Shown: one piece after another, positions 38,850 through 47,495 of the stretch
Position numbering within the stretch: position 1 is the stretch's first letter
How the letters are laid out: each line of letters opens with the position of its first letter
DNA from: Microbulbifer okhotskensis
Lineage (GTDB): Bacteria; Pseudomonadota; Gammaproteobacteria; Pseudomonadales; Cellvibrionaceae
NCBI RefSeq assembly: GCF_023895975.1
Contig: NZ_JALBWM010000012.1
Location: 1 to 64,000, forward strand
Direction: 5' to 3'
DNA: 64,000 nt
Position numbers and translations under genes: made by a program
Notes under the pieces: generated by a model
What the model was told of the DNA's origin: nothing
The model's input: the letters and a program-made list of their open reading frames with translations, nothing else
The model's database searches: none

Positions 38850-40351
38850 CAATGTCCTCCAAGAACCCGTTCAATTTCCTCGGGCTTGTTGTGTACGCCG
38901 AACCGGTCGACAATCGTATCACTGGCTTCATTCAACCCGACTAACTCAACTTCCGCTCCCTCACGGCGAAACTTCAGCACAACCTTATCCAGGGCATTTA
39001 CGGCAGAGACATCCCAGAAATGCGCACGGCTCAGATCAATTACTACCGTATCCACCACTTCTTTAAAGTCAAAGAACGCGGTGAATTTTTCGGCAGAATT
39101 GAAGAATACCTGCCCAATAACTGTGTAGATACGACGGCCCTGCGCTTCATCAAGCTTGCTTTTCACATACATAAAGTGACCGACTTTGTTGGCAAAGAAC
39201 AACGCAGACAGCAGAACACCAACAAACACCCCTTTCGCCAGGTTATCCGTCCACACTACCACAATCACCGTCGCCAGCATTACCAGGTTGGTGGAGAGCG
39301 GGTAGCGTTTCAAATTACGAATAGAACTCCAGTCAAAAGTGCCGATGGAAACCATCACCATCACCGCCACTAACGCGGCCATCGGAATTATCGCAACCCA
39401 GTCACTCAGAAATACCACCAAGGTCAACAGACCAACACCCGCTACCAGGGTGGACAAGCGCCCGCGGCCACCGGACTTCACGTTAATAACAGACTGGCCA
39501 ATCATCGCACAGCCCGCCATGCCGCCGAGAGTGCCCGCCGCAATATTGGCGATGCCCTGCCCCTTGCACTCGCGGTTCTTCTCGCTGGGTGTATCGGTAA
39601 GATCATCGACAATCGTCGCGGTCATCAAGGACTCCAGCAGTCCCACGACCGCAAGACTGACGGAATAGGGAAAGATAATCTTCAGGGTCTCAAAATTAAG
39701 CGGTACCTCCGGCCACAGGAAGATCGGCAGTGTATCCGGCAATTCACCTTTATCTCCCACAGTACGAATATCCAGCCCCATGGCCACGGCTACCGCCGTC
39801 AGCAAAAGAATGCACACCAGCGGTGAAGGAATTACCTTTCCGATAACGGGTATATATGGGAAGAGGTAAATAATCCCCAGGCCTGCGGCGGTCATGGCAT
39901 AGACTTCCCAGGTGCCGCCAATCAACTCTGGCATTTGCGCCAGAAAAATCAAAATCGCCAGGGCATTGACAAAACCGGTCACCACAGCCCGCGAGACAAA
40001 ACTCATCAGACTGCCCAGCTTTAAATAGCCGGCAATTATCTGCAACACCCCCGTGAACAATGTGGCCGCGAGCAGATATTCCAACCCGTGATCTTTTACC
40101 AGATCCACCATCAACAGTGCCATAGCACCAGTGGCTGCGGAGATCATACCCGGACGGCCACCGACAAAGGCAATGACCACGGCAATACAGAAAGAAGCAT
40201 AGAGCCCGACTCTTGGGTCTACACCCGCAATAATAGAGAAGGAAATAGCTTCGGGGATTAGCGCCAGGGCCACTACCAGGCCGGCAAGTACGTCCCGACG
40301 TATATTGCCGAACCAGTCGGCTTTGGTCGATGAAAGCAGCGAAGGAAACAT
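38849..40351 (-). CDS. SulP family inorganic anion transporter
   Basis: 500 residues. About 12-14 membrane helices, beginning with the SulP signature region [26 protein letters not shown], and a cytoplasmic STAS domain at the C-terminus (about 385-495, with [22 protein letters not shown]). Carriers of this type take up sulfate, bicarbonate or other anions, often with sodium. First gene of a two-gene unit with usp. Which anion is transported is unknown. Confidence 0.92.
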   Translation of the reverse strand: MFPSLLSSTKADWFGNIRRDVLAGLVVALALIPEAISFSIIAGVDPRVGLYASFCIAVVIAFVGGRPGMISAATGAMALLMVDLVKDHGLEYLLAATLFTGVLQIIAGYLKLGSLMSFVSRAVVTGFVNALAILIFLAQMPELIGGTWEVYAMTAAGLGIIYLFPYIPVIGKVIPSPLVCILLLTAVAVAMGLDIRTVGDKGELPDTLPIFLWPEVPLNFETLKIIFPYSVSLAVVGLLESLMTATIVDDLTDTPSEKNRECKGQGIANIAAGTLGGMAGCAMIGQSVINVKSGGRGRLSTLVAGVGLLTLVVFLSDWVAIIPMAALVAVMVMVSIGTFDWSSIRNLKRYPLSTNLVMLATVIVVVWTDNLAKGVFVGVLLSALFFANKVGHFMYVKSKLDEAQGRRIYTVIGQVFFNSAEKFTAFFDFKEVVDTVVIDLSRAHFWDVSAVNALDKVVLKFRREGAEVELVGLNEASDTIVDRFGVHNKPEEIERVLGGH

Positions 40352-40476
40352 AGACAGCCAATAAATTGAGATTGATCAAAAAAAGGCCGCGCACTCTACC
40401 ATAAACGGCGCTGCTCCCGCATGGTCGCCGCGATTCCATCTCCCCCAACGCCACCAATGACCGCCCTGCCCATCCT

Positions 40477-40539
40477 TGTCCGGATTCGGACAGGACGGAC
40501 AGGACGGACAGGACGGACAGCGGACACTTTTTACGGACA
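40477..40539 (+). promoter_or_regulatory. CGGACA half-site cluster, putative enhancer
   Basis: One inverted pair TGTCCG-GATT-CGGACA (40477-40492), then CGGACA again at 40496, 40505, 40514, 40521 and 40534. The first four copies are nine bases apart and form a short tandem repeat. It lies 75-140 bases upstream of the sigma-54 promoter, the usual distance for enhancer sites of NtrC-type activators. Binding by the regulator encoded at 47496 is inferred. Confidence 0.6.
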
Positions 40540-40614
40540 CCTATGAAAAACCACGAAAAAATAAAAAAACAGAAAAATCATTATTTTTCAATAGGTTACA
40601 ACAAAATTAAGGTT

Positions 40615-40629
40615 TGGCACGCTATTTGC
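40615..40629 (+). promoter_or_regulatory. Sigma-54 promoter of the ABC export operon
   Basis: TGGCAC-GCTAT-TTGC exactly matches the -24/-12 consensus TGGCAC-N5-TTGC. Transcription should begin about 12 bases after the TTGC and run into the gene at 40736. Confidence 0.85.
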
Positions 40630-40735
40630 GATAACTATTTGCAAAGCTGCTTTTTCAGCTCTGCATCCAAATTTTAAAGACCCTGCATCCAACTCTTAAA
40701 CGCAGGCAAAACAGTAAAAGAAACGGAAAGACACA

Positions 40736-42016
40736 ATGATTAGAAATACTTCCAGACAAGATACCAAGATAGAAGCTGTACCCGTTTGGAAGAATAAAAA
40801 GGTCCTCAAAGCCTCAGTATTCGCAAGCCTGACTGTCGCCTTCCTGGCCTGGGGGGTCGGTGCTTGGCACAAAACTGGCTCAGTTGACAGCACCCTCTCT
40901 CTCTCCCGCATTAATATTGCTCAAGTTGAACGGGGAGATCTGATACGGGATCTGGTGGTTCAGGGGCAAGTTGTTGCTGCCAACAGTCCCACCCTGTTCA
41001 GCCCTGCCCAAGGCATTGTGAAGTTCGCCGTTAAAGCCGGCGATATCGTTGAGGAGGGGCAATTGCTGGCTGCGGTAGACAGCCCTGAATTATCCAACCA
41101 GCTTGCCCAGGAAAATGCCCAGCTCAACCAGCTGACCGTCAATCTGCAGCGACAAAAGATCCAGGCAAAACGCCAACAAATGGAAAATCGGCAAAAGGCT
41201 GACCTGGCCAAAGTCAACCTGACTGCTGCCAAGCGCGAGCTTAGACGCGCAGAGCTCTCCATGGAAAAGCAAATTATTTCCCGGTTGGATTTCGAAAAGA
41301 CCAAAGACGATATGTCGAGGGCACAACTGGAATACGCGCAAGCGGTACAAAATGCAGAACTCGAAAAAGAATCCCTGTCTTTCGAAACCCGCAACCTAGA
41401 GCTTCAAGTCTCTCAGCAGAAACTGCAGGTACAAGAGAAAGAGCGCCGTGTGCGTGAACTGAATATCGTCTCGCCCGTTAAAGGTACTGTCGGCAGCCTG
41501 TCGGTGGCACAACGCAGTGCCGTCCCCGCCAATGCGCCCTTAATCACCGTCGTTGACCTCACCAGCTTTGAACTGGAAGCAAGAGTGCCGGAGAACTATG
41601 CCGATGACCTGGGCATCAGCATGGCCGTAGCGATCAACCTGGGCGGTAAAGAGCTGGCCGGAGAGATAACGGCGATCTCCCCTGAGGTCATCAATAGCCA
41701 AGTGGTCGCCCGCGTCCGCTTCACCAAAGAGCAACCGAAAAAGCTGCGACAAAACCTGCGCTTGACCGCCCGCATATTACTGGAGAACCGCAATAACGTG
41801 TTGCTGGTAAAACGCGGAGGCTTCCTCGATCAAAGTGGCGGTAACCATGTATTCCGCTTAAACAACGAACAACAGGCCGAGCGGGTGTCGATCCAGATAG
41901 GAGCCCTGGGCCTCAAACAGGTGGAAATTGTGTCCGGCCTACAAGAGGGGGACACAATTATTACCTCCTCTTCTGAAGAGCTGGAGAACGCCCAGCTGGT
42001 TGCCCTGACCGATTAA
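40736..42016 (+). CDS. HlyD-type periplasmic adaptor of an ABC exporter
   Basis: 426 residues. One N-terminal membrane anchor (about 26-45), a biotinyl-lipoyl-like first half (VVQGQVVAANSPTLFSPAQG), a long Gln/Lys-rich coiled-coil hairpin (about 118-245), the second lipoyl half (IVSPVKGTVGSL), then a beta-barrel and membrane-proximal domain. It bridges the inner-membrane ABC transporter to an outer-membrane channel (none encoded here). First gene of the sigma-54 operon, with GGAAAG upstream of the ATG. Confidence 0.9.
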   Translation: MIRNTSRQDTKIEAVPVWKNKKVLKASVFASLTVAFLAWGVGAWHKTGSVDSTLSLSRINIAQVERGDLIRDLVVQGQVVAANSPTLFSPAQGIVKFAVKAGDIVEEGQLLAAVDSPELSNQLAQENAQLNQLTVNLQRQKIQAKRQQMENRQKADLAKVNLTAAKRELRRAELSMEKQIISRLDFEKTKDDMSRAQLEYAQAVQNAELEKESLSFETRNLELQVSQQKLQVQEKERRVRELNIVSPVKGTVGSLSVAQRSAVPANAPLITVVDLTSFELEARVPENYADDLGISMAVAINLGGKELAGEITAISPEVINSQVVARVRFTKEQPKKLRQNLRLTARILLENRNNVLLVKRGGFLDQSGGNHVFRLNNEQQAERVSIQIGALGLKQVEIVSGLQEGDTIITSSSEELENAQLVALTD

Positions 42017-42105
42017 ACCTGAAAAACAATTGCAAGCGGGCTCATCTAGTGCCCTGCGCAGCTACTCAATCAATAAATCCAAGTTAAAAAATAGGGAACG
42101 CCGCA

Positions 42106-42807
42106 ATGTTGAAAATGAACAACGTCCGCAAAAGTTTTCGCACCGATACTATCGAAACTCACGCACTGCGCGATTTCAGCCTCGAAGTCAAAGAGGGTGA
42201 ATTTGTTTCAGTCACCGGCCCCAGTGGTTCTGGTAAAACCACCTTTTTGAATATCGCCGGTCTACTTGAGCCCCCCACTGGCGGCGAGTACCTTCTCGAT
42301 GGGGACGATGTCAGCAACCTCAATGACCGTCAGCGCTCCCACCTGCGCAACGAGAAAATCGGTTTTATTTTCCAGGGGTTTAATCTGATCCCCGATCTGA
42401 CGCTGTTCGACAATATCGATGTACCGTTGCGCTACCGTGGCTTCAGTGCCAAAGAGCGTCGCAAGCGTATTGAAAAAGTACTGGAGCAGGTTGGTCTATC
42501 CGCCCGAGCCAAGCACCTGCCGGCGCAATTGTCCGGCGGTCAACAGCAGCGCATTGCTATCGCCCGTGCCCTGGCGGGTGAACCCCGTTTTCTGCTCGCC
42601 GATGAACCGACCGGTAATCTCGACTCCCTAATGGCACGCCAGGTTATGGAATTACTGGAATTTATCAATGAATGGGGGACGACCATCGTAATGGTTACTC
42701 ACGACCCGGAGCTGGCCCGTCGCGCTCACCGAAATATTCAAATTGTGGATGGACAGGTCTGCGATTTACGCGCAGTCCCCGAACAGCCTGCTGCTGTTAG
42801 CGTCTAA
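42106..42807 (+). CDS. ABC transporter ATP-binding protein (MacB/LolD type)
   Basis: 233 residues. Walker A GPSGSGKTT (about 40-48), Q-loop FIFQGFNLIPDLT, signature LSGGQQQR, Walker B FLLADEPTGNLD and switch His in VTHDPELARR. It powers the two FtsX-type permeases that follow; type VII (mechanotransmission) ABC systems of this kind drive efflux through a periplasmic adaptor rather than through the membrane. Confidence 0.95.
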   Translation: MLKMNNVRKSFRTDTIETHALRDFSLEVKEGEFVSVTGPSGSGKTTFLNIAGLLEPPTGGEYLLDGDDVSNLNDRQRSHLRNEKIGFIFQGFNLIPDLTLFDNIDVPLRYRGFSAKERRKRIEKVLEQVGLSARAKHLPAQLSGGQQQRIAIARALAGEPRFLLADEPTGNLDSLMARQVMELLEFINEWGTTIVMVTHDPELARRAHRNIQIVDGQVCDLRAVPEQPAAVSV

Positions 42808-42820
42808 GGAGTTTTACACC

Positions 42821-44134
42821 ATGTTTGGATATTATATTTCCCTGGCCCTGCGCAGTTTGCGCGGCACGCCGGTACTCAGTGCGCTGATGATCGCTGCGAT
42901 TGCGGTGGGTGTGGGTGCCTCCATGACAGTACTGACCCTCAACTATATGATGTCGCAAAATGCTCTCGAGCATAAAGACGATGTTCTCTACGCAGTGCAG
43001 TTGGACAGCTGGGATGTTAACAAAGCTTACGATTCCCCCAATGAATTACCCAGGCAAATAACTTACCGGGATGCACAAGCGCTACTGCGCTCGGATATCC
43101 CTACACGCCAGGTTGCCATGCATCGCTTCGGGTTCACTGTAGAACTGCGGGACTCTCCCGTACTCCCTTTCACCGCATCTACTCGTGTTACTACTCGCGA
43201 TTTTTTCTCTCTGTTTGACGTGCCCTTTATTTACGGCGGGACCTGGGAGAAAGAAGCAGATACCTCGGCTACACAGGTTGTCGTCCTTTCCAAGTCTACC
43301 AATGACAAGCTGTTTTCCGGTGAGAACAGCGTGGGCAAAACTATTAGCCTAAACGCCGAGCCCTTTACTGTGATTGGTGTTATCGATCACTGGCAACCCG
43401 CGCCAAACATTCACGATCTCAACAACAGTCACTTTGCTCAATCTGCAAAGCTGTTTATACCGTTCGGCTTACACAGAGAGTACGAAATTTACAGCTGGGG
43501 CAATACCAACGGATGGAACAGTGAAAGGCCCGATGGCTACGAGGGCTTCCTGCAGGGTGAGAACATCTGGATTCAGTACTGGGTGGAACTCAGCAGCAGT
43601 GAGCAGAAAGGGCAATATGAGGATTTCCTGACTGCCTATATACGGGGAGAAAAGGCCCAGGGGCGATTTGAGCGCCCACTGAAATTTGCCTTGAGCAAAC
43701 CGTCTGAATGGCTGGTTCTCAACGAGGTCCTCAGCGATGACAATCGTGTGTTGGGTTGGGTATCCCTGGCTTTCCTGTTGGTTTGCGTCATCAATGCGGT
43801 GGCTCTGCTACTCGCCAAATTCTTGCGCAAAGCGCCGGAAGCAGGGGTACGCCGTGCACTCGGCGCCAGCCGCAGCGCTATTTTCACCCAGCACCTGATT
43901 GAAAGTGCCGCGATTGGAATGATCGGCGGTATCGCAGGGATATTTATCGCCGTCCTGGGGATTAGTGGCATTCGCCACTTGGCCATGGGACAAATGGACA
44001 CAGTCGCGACGATGGATTGGGTGATGATGATAGCTGCTGTCGGCCTTGCGCTTATTGCCAGTCTACTCGCGGGATTCTATCCAGCCTGGCGTATCAGCCG
44101 TACCAATCCCTCCATTTATCTGAAAACCCAGTGA
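42821..44134 (+). CDS. FtsX/MacB-type ABC permease 1
   Basis: 437 residues from the ATG at 42821, preceded by AAGGAG; the frame is open upstream within the ATPase gene but that start is not credible. One helix near residue 20-40, a periplasmic MacB-like domain (about 45-300), then three C-terminal helices with the coupling segment GVRRALGASRSAIF. It starts 13 bases after the ATPase gene. Confidence 0.9.
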   Translation: MFGYYISLALRSLRGTPVLSALMIAAIAVGVGASMTVLTLNYMMSQNALEHKDDVLYAVQLDSWDVNKAYDSPNELPRQITYRDAQALLRSDIPTRQVAMHRFGFTVELRDSPVLPFTASTRVTTRDFFSLFDVPFIYGGTWEKEADTSATQVVVLSKSTNDKLFSGENSVGKTISLNAEPFTVIGVIDHWQPAPNIHDLNNSHFAQSAKLFIPFGLHREYEIYSWGNTNGWNSERPDGYEGFLQGENIWIQYWVELSSSEQKGQYEDFLTAYIRGEKAQGRFERPLKFALSKPSEWLVLNEVLSDDNRVLGWVSLAFLLVCVINAVALLLAKFLRKAPEAGVRRALGASRSAIFTQHLIESAAIGMIGGIAGIFIAVLGISGIRHLAMGQMDTVATMDWVMMIAAVGLALIASLLAGFYPAWRISRTNPSIYLKTQ

Positions 44135-44143
44135 GGCCGAATC

Positions 44144-45352
44144 ATGCTTGAGTTAAAACCCATGTTGTCCGCCCTCTGGCGCAACAAAGCCTCAGCCCTG
44201 TTAATCGCTCTGCAGCTGGCATTAACGCTGGCAATCATCAGTAATATTGTTGTGATTGTGCAGGATCGAATTGAAAAAATAGAACGCCCTACCGGTATAA
44301 CGGTAGAGGACATTATCGCCCTCAACTTTATGGCGATACCCCAGAACTACGATATGACCGGAGCGATCGCTGCCGACCTGGAGTTGTTACGTGCCCTTCC
44401 CTATGTCAAAGACGCCACCGTGACAAATCAAGTTCCCTTATCCCAGTCAGGATCAGCGGGTACCTTCTATACCCAACCCAATCAGGAAATCGGTGGAGAA
44501 AATTCAAATTACTATAATACTGACCCCCATTTTATTGACACTTTGGGTCTCAATTTAGTAGCGGGCCGGAATTTCACCGATGCGGAAATACAATTTTCTG
44601 ACCCCAATGAAAGCCCGGAAATCGCCGTTGCCCTTGTTACCCAGCAGTTTGCCGAAAAACTCTATCCTGGACAGGACCCGATTGGAAAACCCCTGTTTGA
44701 TGGCAGCGGCTCCAATCCCATAGAAATTATCGGTGTTGTCGAACGGCACCTAGGTGCCTGGGTAGGCTGGTCAAATGCCGGTAATGTCGCCTTCTTCCCC
44801 TCAATTAAAAACACCCAGGATACGAACTACCTGATACGCACCGAACCCGGCAAGCGCGATCAAGTATTGAAAGCTTTAGTGCAGAAATTATCCGAACGCG
44901 ATCCGCAGAGAGTGATCAAGACTAAGGTACTTTCAGAGTATGTGGCTCGCAGTTATGCACGCGACAATCTGATGGTTAAAGTACTCTCTATCGTTGCGGC
45001 CATGCTCAGCTTTATTGTGGCCCTCGGCATTGTCGGTCTCACCATTTTCTGGATTAATCAACGCGCCAAACAAATCGGTGTGAGACGGGCTCTCGGCGCC
45101 ACCCGAACAAATATCAGCCGTTACTTTCTGTTGGAAAACAGCTTAATCGCCGGTACTGGCATCGCCATAGGCAGCGCTGCCGCATTAATTGTTAACCAAT
45201 CTATGGTGAGAGATTACTCGCAACCCGAGCTGACCTTGATGCCATTGGCCATTTGCGCCCTGCTGGTTCTCCTGGTAAGTCTTGCTGCAGCACTGACCCC
45301 GGCGATACGTGCTGCAAATATTTCTCCGGCAACCGCGACCAGGAGCGTATAA
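44144..45352 (+). CDS. FtsX/MacB-type ABC permease 2
   Basis: 402 residues, same layout as permease 1: one N-terminal helix (about 15-38), a periplasmic domain (about 45-275) and three C-terminal helices with GVRRALGATRTNIS. The pair probably forms a heterodimer. It starts nine bases after permease 1, with GAGG as ribosome binding site. Last clear gene of the export operon. Confidence 0.9.
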   Translation: MLELKPMLSALWRNKASALLIALQLALTLAIISNIVVIVQDRIEKIERPTGITVEDIIALNFMAIPQNYDMTGAIAADLELLRALPYVKDATVTNQVPLSQSGSAGTFYTQPNQEIGGENSNYYNTDPHFIDTLGLNLVAGRNFTDAEIQFSDPNESPEIAVALVTQQFAEKLYPGQDPIGKPLFDGSGSNPIEIIGVVERHLGAWVGWSNAGNVAFFPSIKNTQDTNYLIRTEPGKRDQVLKALVQKLSERDPQRVIKTKVLSEYVARSYARDNLMVKVLSIVAAMLSFIVALGIVGLTIFWINQRAKQIGVRRALGATRTNISRYFLLENSLIAGTGIAIGSAAALIVNQSMVRDYSQPELTLMPLAICALLVLLVSLAAALTPAIRAANISPATATRSV

Positions 45353-45661
45353 CCTTCTTATTGTATGGGGGGGGGTCGATTAGCTGGTCAGGCTATTCGA
45401 CCATTCCTCATTACTATTAATCCGGCGACAATACAGTGCAGATTGACGCTTCTCTTTCTGGGTGGAAGTGGGTAATTTTCTTACCTCAACAATATCCATT
45501 CGGATATTATGAGAAACTACTTGGCTGCCTATTTACAGTAGGGTTTAAACATATAAGTTATGCAAAAATCTCAGGATTATAAAAGCACAAAACAGAGTGA
45601 TCTAAAAAACACATACACCCACCTCGCCAGCCAGCTCCACACTGAAGAACGGAAACTAATA
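45353..45661. other. AT-rich gap with a nine-G run and repeat copy 1
   Basis: A run of nine G at 45367-45375, the left copy of a diverged direct repeat (45418 onward), and the possible upstream start of a small peptide (ATG at 45560). No terminator with a good stem is visible after the permease gene. Confidence 0.45.
45418..45540 (+). repeat. Diverged direct repeat, copy 1
   Basis: The first 66 bases match those beginning at 46647 without gaps, 49 of 66 by my count, with most differences being transitions. Weaker similarity continues to about 45540 (shared TTGGCTGCC/TTGGCCACC region). Confidence 0.6.
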
Positions 45662-45760
45662 ATGGTCACAAAACCCATCATTAAAGCACCATCAAAATTA
45701 TTGAGCATGGCCGAGCTTAATAAGCTGCTGCAGCTAACCACCTACACCTCGCTCGCGTGA
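45662..45760 (+). CDS. Possible small peptide gene, unknown
   Basis: 32 codons from the ATG at 45662 (GGAA nine bases upstream); an in-frame ATG at 45560 would give 66. The short form starts MVTKPIIKAPSK and has an amphipathic Leu-rich helix SMAELNKLLQL followed by TTYTSLA. It lies right after an ABC export operon and before two secreted-protein genes, so an exported or ribosomally made peptide is conceivable. There is no Gly-Gly leader site and no modifying enzyme nearby. Low confidence that it is a gene at all. Confidence 0.3.
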   Translation: MVTKPIIKAPSKLLSMAELNKLLQLTTYTSLA

Positions 45761-45853
45761 GCCTTGAACACTAAGCTAGCAAAAAGCCGCTTAAACTCAG
45801 TGATAACCAAGACAAACTTGAGATTTAATATAAGTAATTGAGAACTCAAAATA

Positions 45854-46639
45854 GTGGAAAAAATAATAGTCTGCATATTTATCTTATTAACTACTCACTC
45901 TCTTCCAGCATTGGCAAAGAACGATCAAAAAATATTAATTATCGCTTCGAACTTACAGGATATGGGAGACCCCGATAAGCATGATGCCAGGAACAACCTT
46001 TGGGAATACGCACCCCCCTACCATATTTTTGTTTCTCACGGGCATGAAGTCGATTTCGTCTCCCCTAACGGTGGTACCGTCCCATTTATGTTGGATGCCC
46101 TTGGGGTAAGCAGCTACACCATTAAATATGAAGGGTTTTTAGAAAAAGCCGCCGCTTCTTTAACACCAGAGCAAATTATTGAAAGTGATTACGCCGCGGT
46201 CTTTATCGGGGGAGGCTATGGAACACTTTTTGACGTCGCCTCGAACGAAAAATTACTAAACATCATGGCAGCCATTTACGAACAAGGGGGGATAATCGGG
46301 AGTAGTGGTCACGGTGCGGGAGCATTCGCCAACGTGAAGTTGAGCAACGACAATTTTCTTGTTAAAGGTAAGCGAGTAGCCGGCTTCCCCAACTCAACAG
46401 AGCTAGAAAAATCTTGGGCAAAACAAGGCACATTACTTCCATTTTTTGTCGAAGATCAACTTAAAAAAAATGGAACAATTACGATAAACAAGCGCAGCAT
46501 TATTGACAAACATGAAGTAATAGTTGATGAGCGCATTGTTTCAACGATGTTTTTACCTTCATCTGCTTTAGTAGCTAAAGAAATGCTACTTTTGCTAGAT
46601 CAAGACAACCTGAACGAATCAATCCAGCCGGCTGATTGA
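45854..46639 (+). CDS. Secreted DJ-1/PfpI-like protein lacking the active-site Cys
   Basis: 261 residues from a GTG start. Signal peptide (about 1-21, ending PALA). The rest is a DJ-1/PfpI/class I glutamine-amidotransferase-like fold: LIIASN, WEYAPPYHIF, SHGHEVDFVSPNGG (family pattern for protease-like proteins), and AAVFIGGGYGT. At the nucleophile elbow the usual CHG reads GHG (GSSGHGAGA, residues 149-157), so the catalytic Cys is replaced by Gly. Probably periplasmic and non-catalytic by the standard mechanism. The gene is more AT-rich than its neighbours. Confidence 0.75.
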   Translation: MEKIIVCIFILLTTHSLPALAKNDQKILIIASNLQDMGDPDKHDARNNLWEYAPPYHIFVSHGHEVDFVSPNGGTVPFMLDALGVSSYTIKYEGFLEKAAASLTPEQIIESDYAAVFIGGGYGTLFDVASNEKLLNIMAAIYEQGGIIGSSGHGAGAFANVKLSNDNFLVKGKRVAGFPNSTELEKSWAKQGTLLPFFVEDQLKKNGTITINKRSIIDKHEVIVDERIVSTMFLPSSALVAKEMLLLLDQDNLNESIQPAD

Positions 46640-46646
46640 AGTACTG

Positions 46647-46770
46647 TAATCCAGCGGCAATATGGTGCAGTTCGATGCCTCTCTTCCCGAGTTGAATCGA
46701 GTAGTTTTCCTATATTAATAACACCTATTTGGATCATGCAGGATCACTTGGCCACCTGATTAATATTATA
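46647..46770 (+). repeat. Diverged direct repeat, copy 2
   Basis: Partner of the copy at 45418, lying just after the DJ-1-like gene and upstream of the NTF2-like gene. See copy 1 for the match. Confidence 0.6.
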
Positions 46771-46842
46771 ACTCTCAAAGATTCACTCGCGTAAAGGGGG
46801 GTAGCCCCAACTGCCCTCCCTCACCCAAAAATAGGGATATTA

Positions 46843-47388
46843 ATGATGCTGAAAAAATTTTACACCCTTGTCTTTATCGGACTTTCCTTTCTCAGTTTTT
46901 TCACCCTCGCAGAGCAACACCCCGTTGTCTCTGGCCCCCAAGTCACCCAGGAACTCACCAATGAAATACTCGCAGCCGACCAAGTTCTTTTTGACGCGGC
47001 CTTCAATAACTGCGATATCGAAGCCTTACGACCGTTAGTGGCCAAAGATTTGGAGATGTATCACGACAAGTGGGGAAAAACAGCCAGTTCCGGTGAAGAA
47101 TTTCTCAACATTATCGTCAACATGTGTAAACAACGCAGAGATGGCAGTGGTTTAGATGCCCGGCGCAAACTGGTGACCGATAGTGTCAAGATCTACCCTG
47201 TCAATCACTACGGTGCAATACAGACTGGAACCCACCTCTTTTATGGCATATACGACGACAAAAAAGGGGAAGTCCTACGAGAGAGTGCTCAGTTCACTCA
47301 CCTGTGGCAAAAGGTGGGGGGTAAATGGCAGCTTGCCAGGATTTTGAGCTTCGACCACCAGCCCGCTGCACAACCCTCTCAACAATAG
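46843..47388 (+). CDS. Secreted NTF2-like (DUF4440-type) protein
   Basis: 181 residues. Signal peptide (about 1-23, FTLAEQ). A cone-shaped NTF2/SnoaL-like domain follows: ILAADQVLFDAAFNNCDIEAL, YHDKWGKTASSGEEFL, and the C-terminal FTHLWQKVGGKWQLARILSF typical of DUF4440. It probably binds a small ligand in the periplasm; role unknown. AGGGA precedes the ATG. It sits between the export operon and its presumed regulators. Confidence 0.8.
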   Translation: MMLKKFYTLVFIGLSFLSFFTLAEQHPVVSGPQVTQELTNEILAADQVLFDAAFNNCDIEALRPLVAKDLEMYHDKWGKTASSGEEFLNIIVNMCKQRRDGSGLDARRKLVTDSVKIYPVNHYGAIQTGTHLFYGIYDDKKGEVLRESAQFTHLWQKVGGKWQLARILSFDHQPAAQPSQQ

Positions 47389-47495
47389 CTTGCGCAGGGG
47401 ATTTGCTGTGGACCTGGGCCTAAGCCGCCCCGCAACTCCCCCTTGCCGTCTAATCATTGCATAATAGCCCCAACTATAATCTTATTCCCGATCTT

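Larger units (their letters stand above)
40352..40735. promoter_or_regulatory. Divergent regulatory region sulP / ABC export operon
   Basis: 384 bases without a gene. It holds the sulP promoter side, a cluster of repeated hexamers (40477-40539), an AT-rich spacer and a sigma-54 promoter (40615-40629) about 107 bases before the adaptor gene. Confidence 0.7.

Noticed and set aside
40487..40526. Tandem repeat considered as a CRISPR fragment
   Set aside because: Repeat unit is nine bases with no spacers and no cas genes nearby; better explained as a protein-binding array.
45367..45375. Run of nine G as a phase-variation tract
   Set aside because: It lies in no reading frame and not between recognisable -10/-35 elements, so slippage would have no obvious effect.
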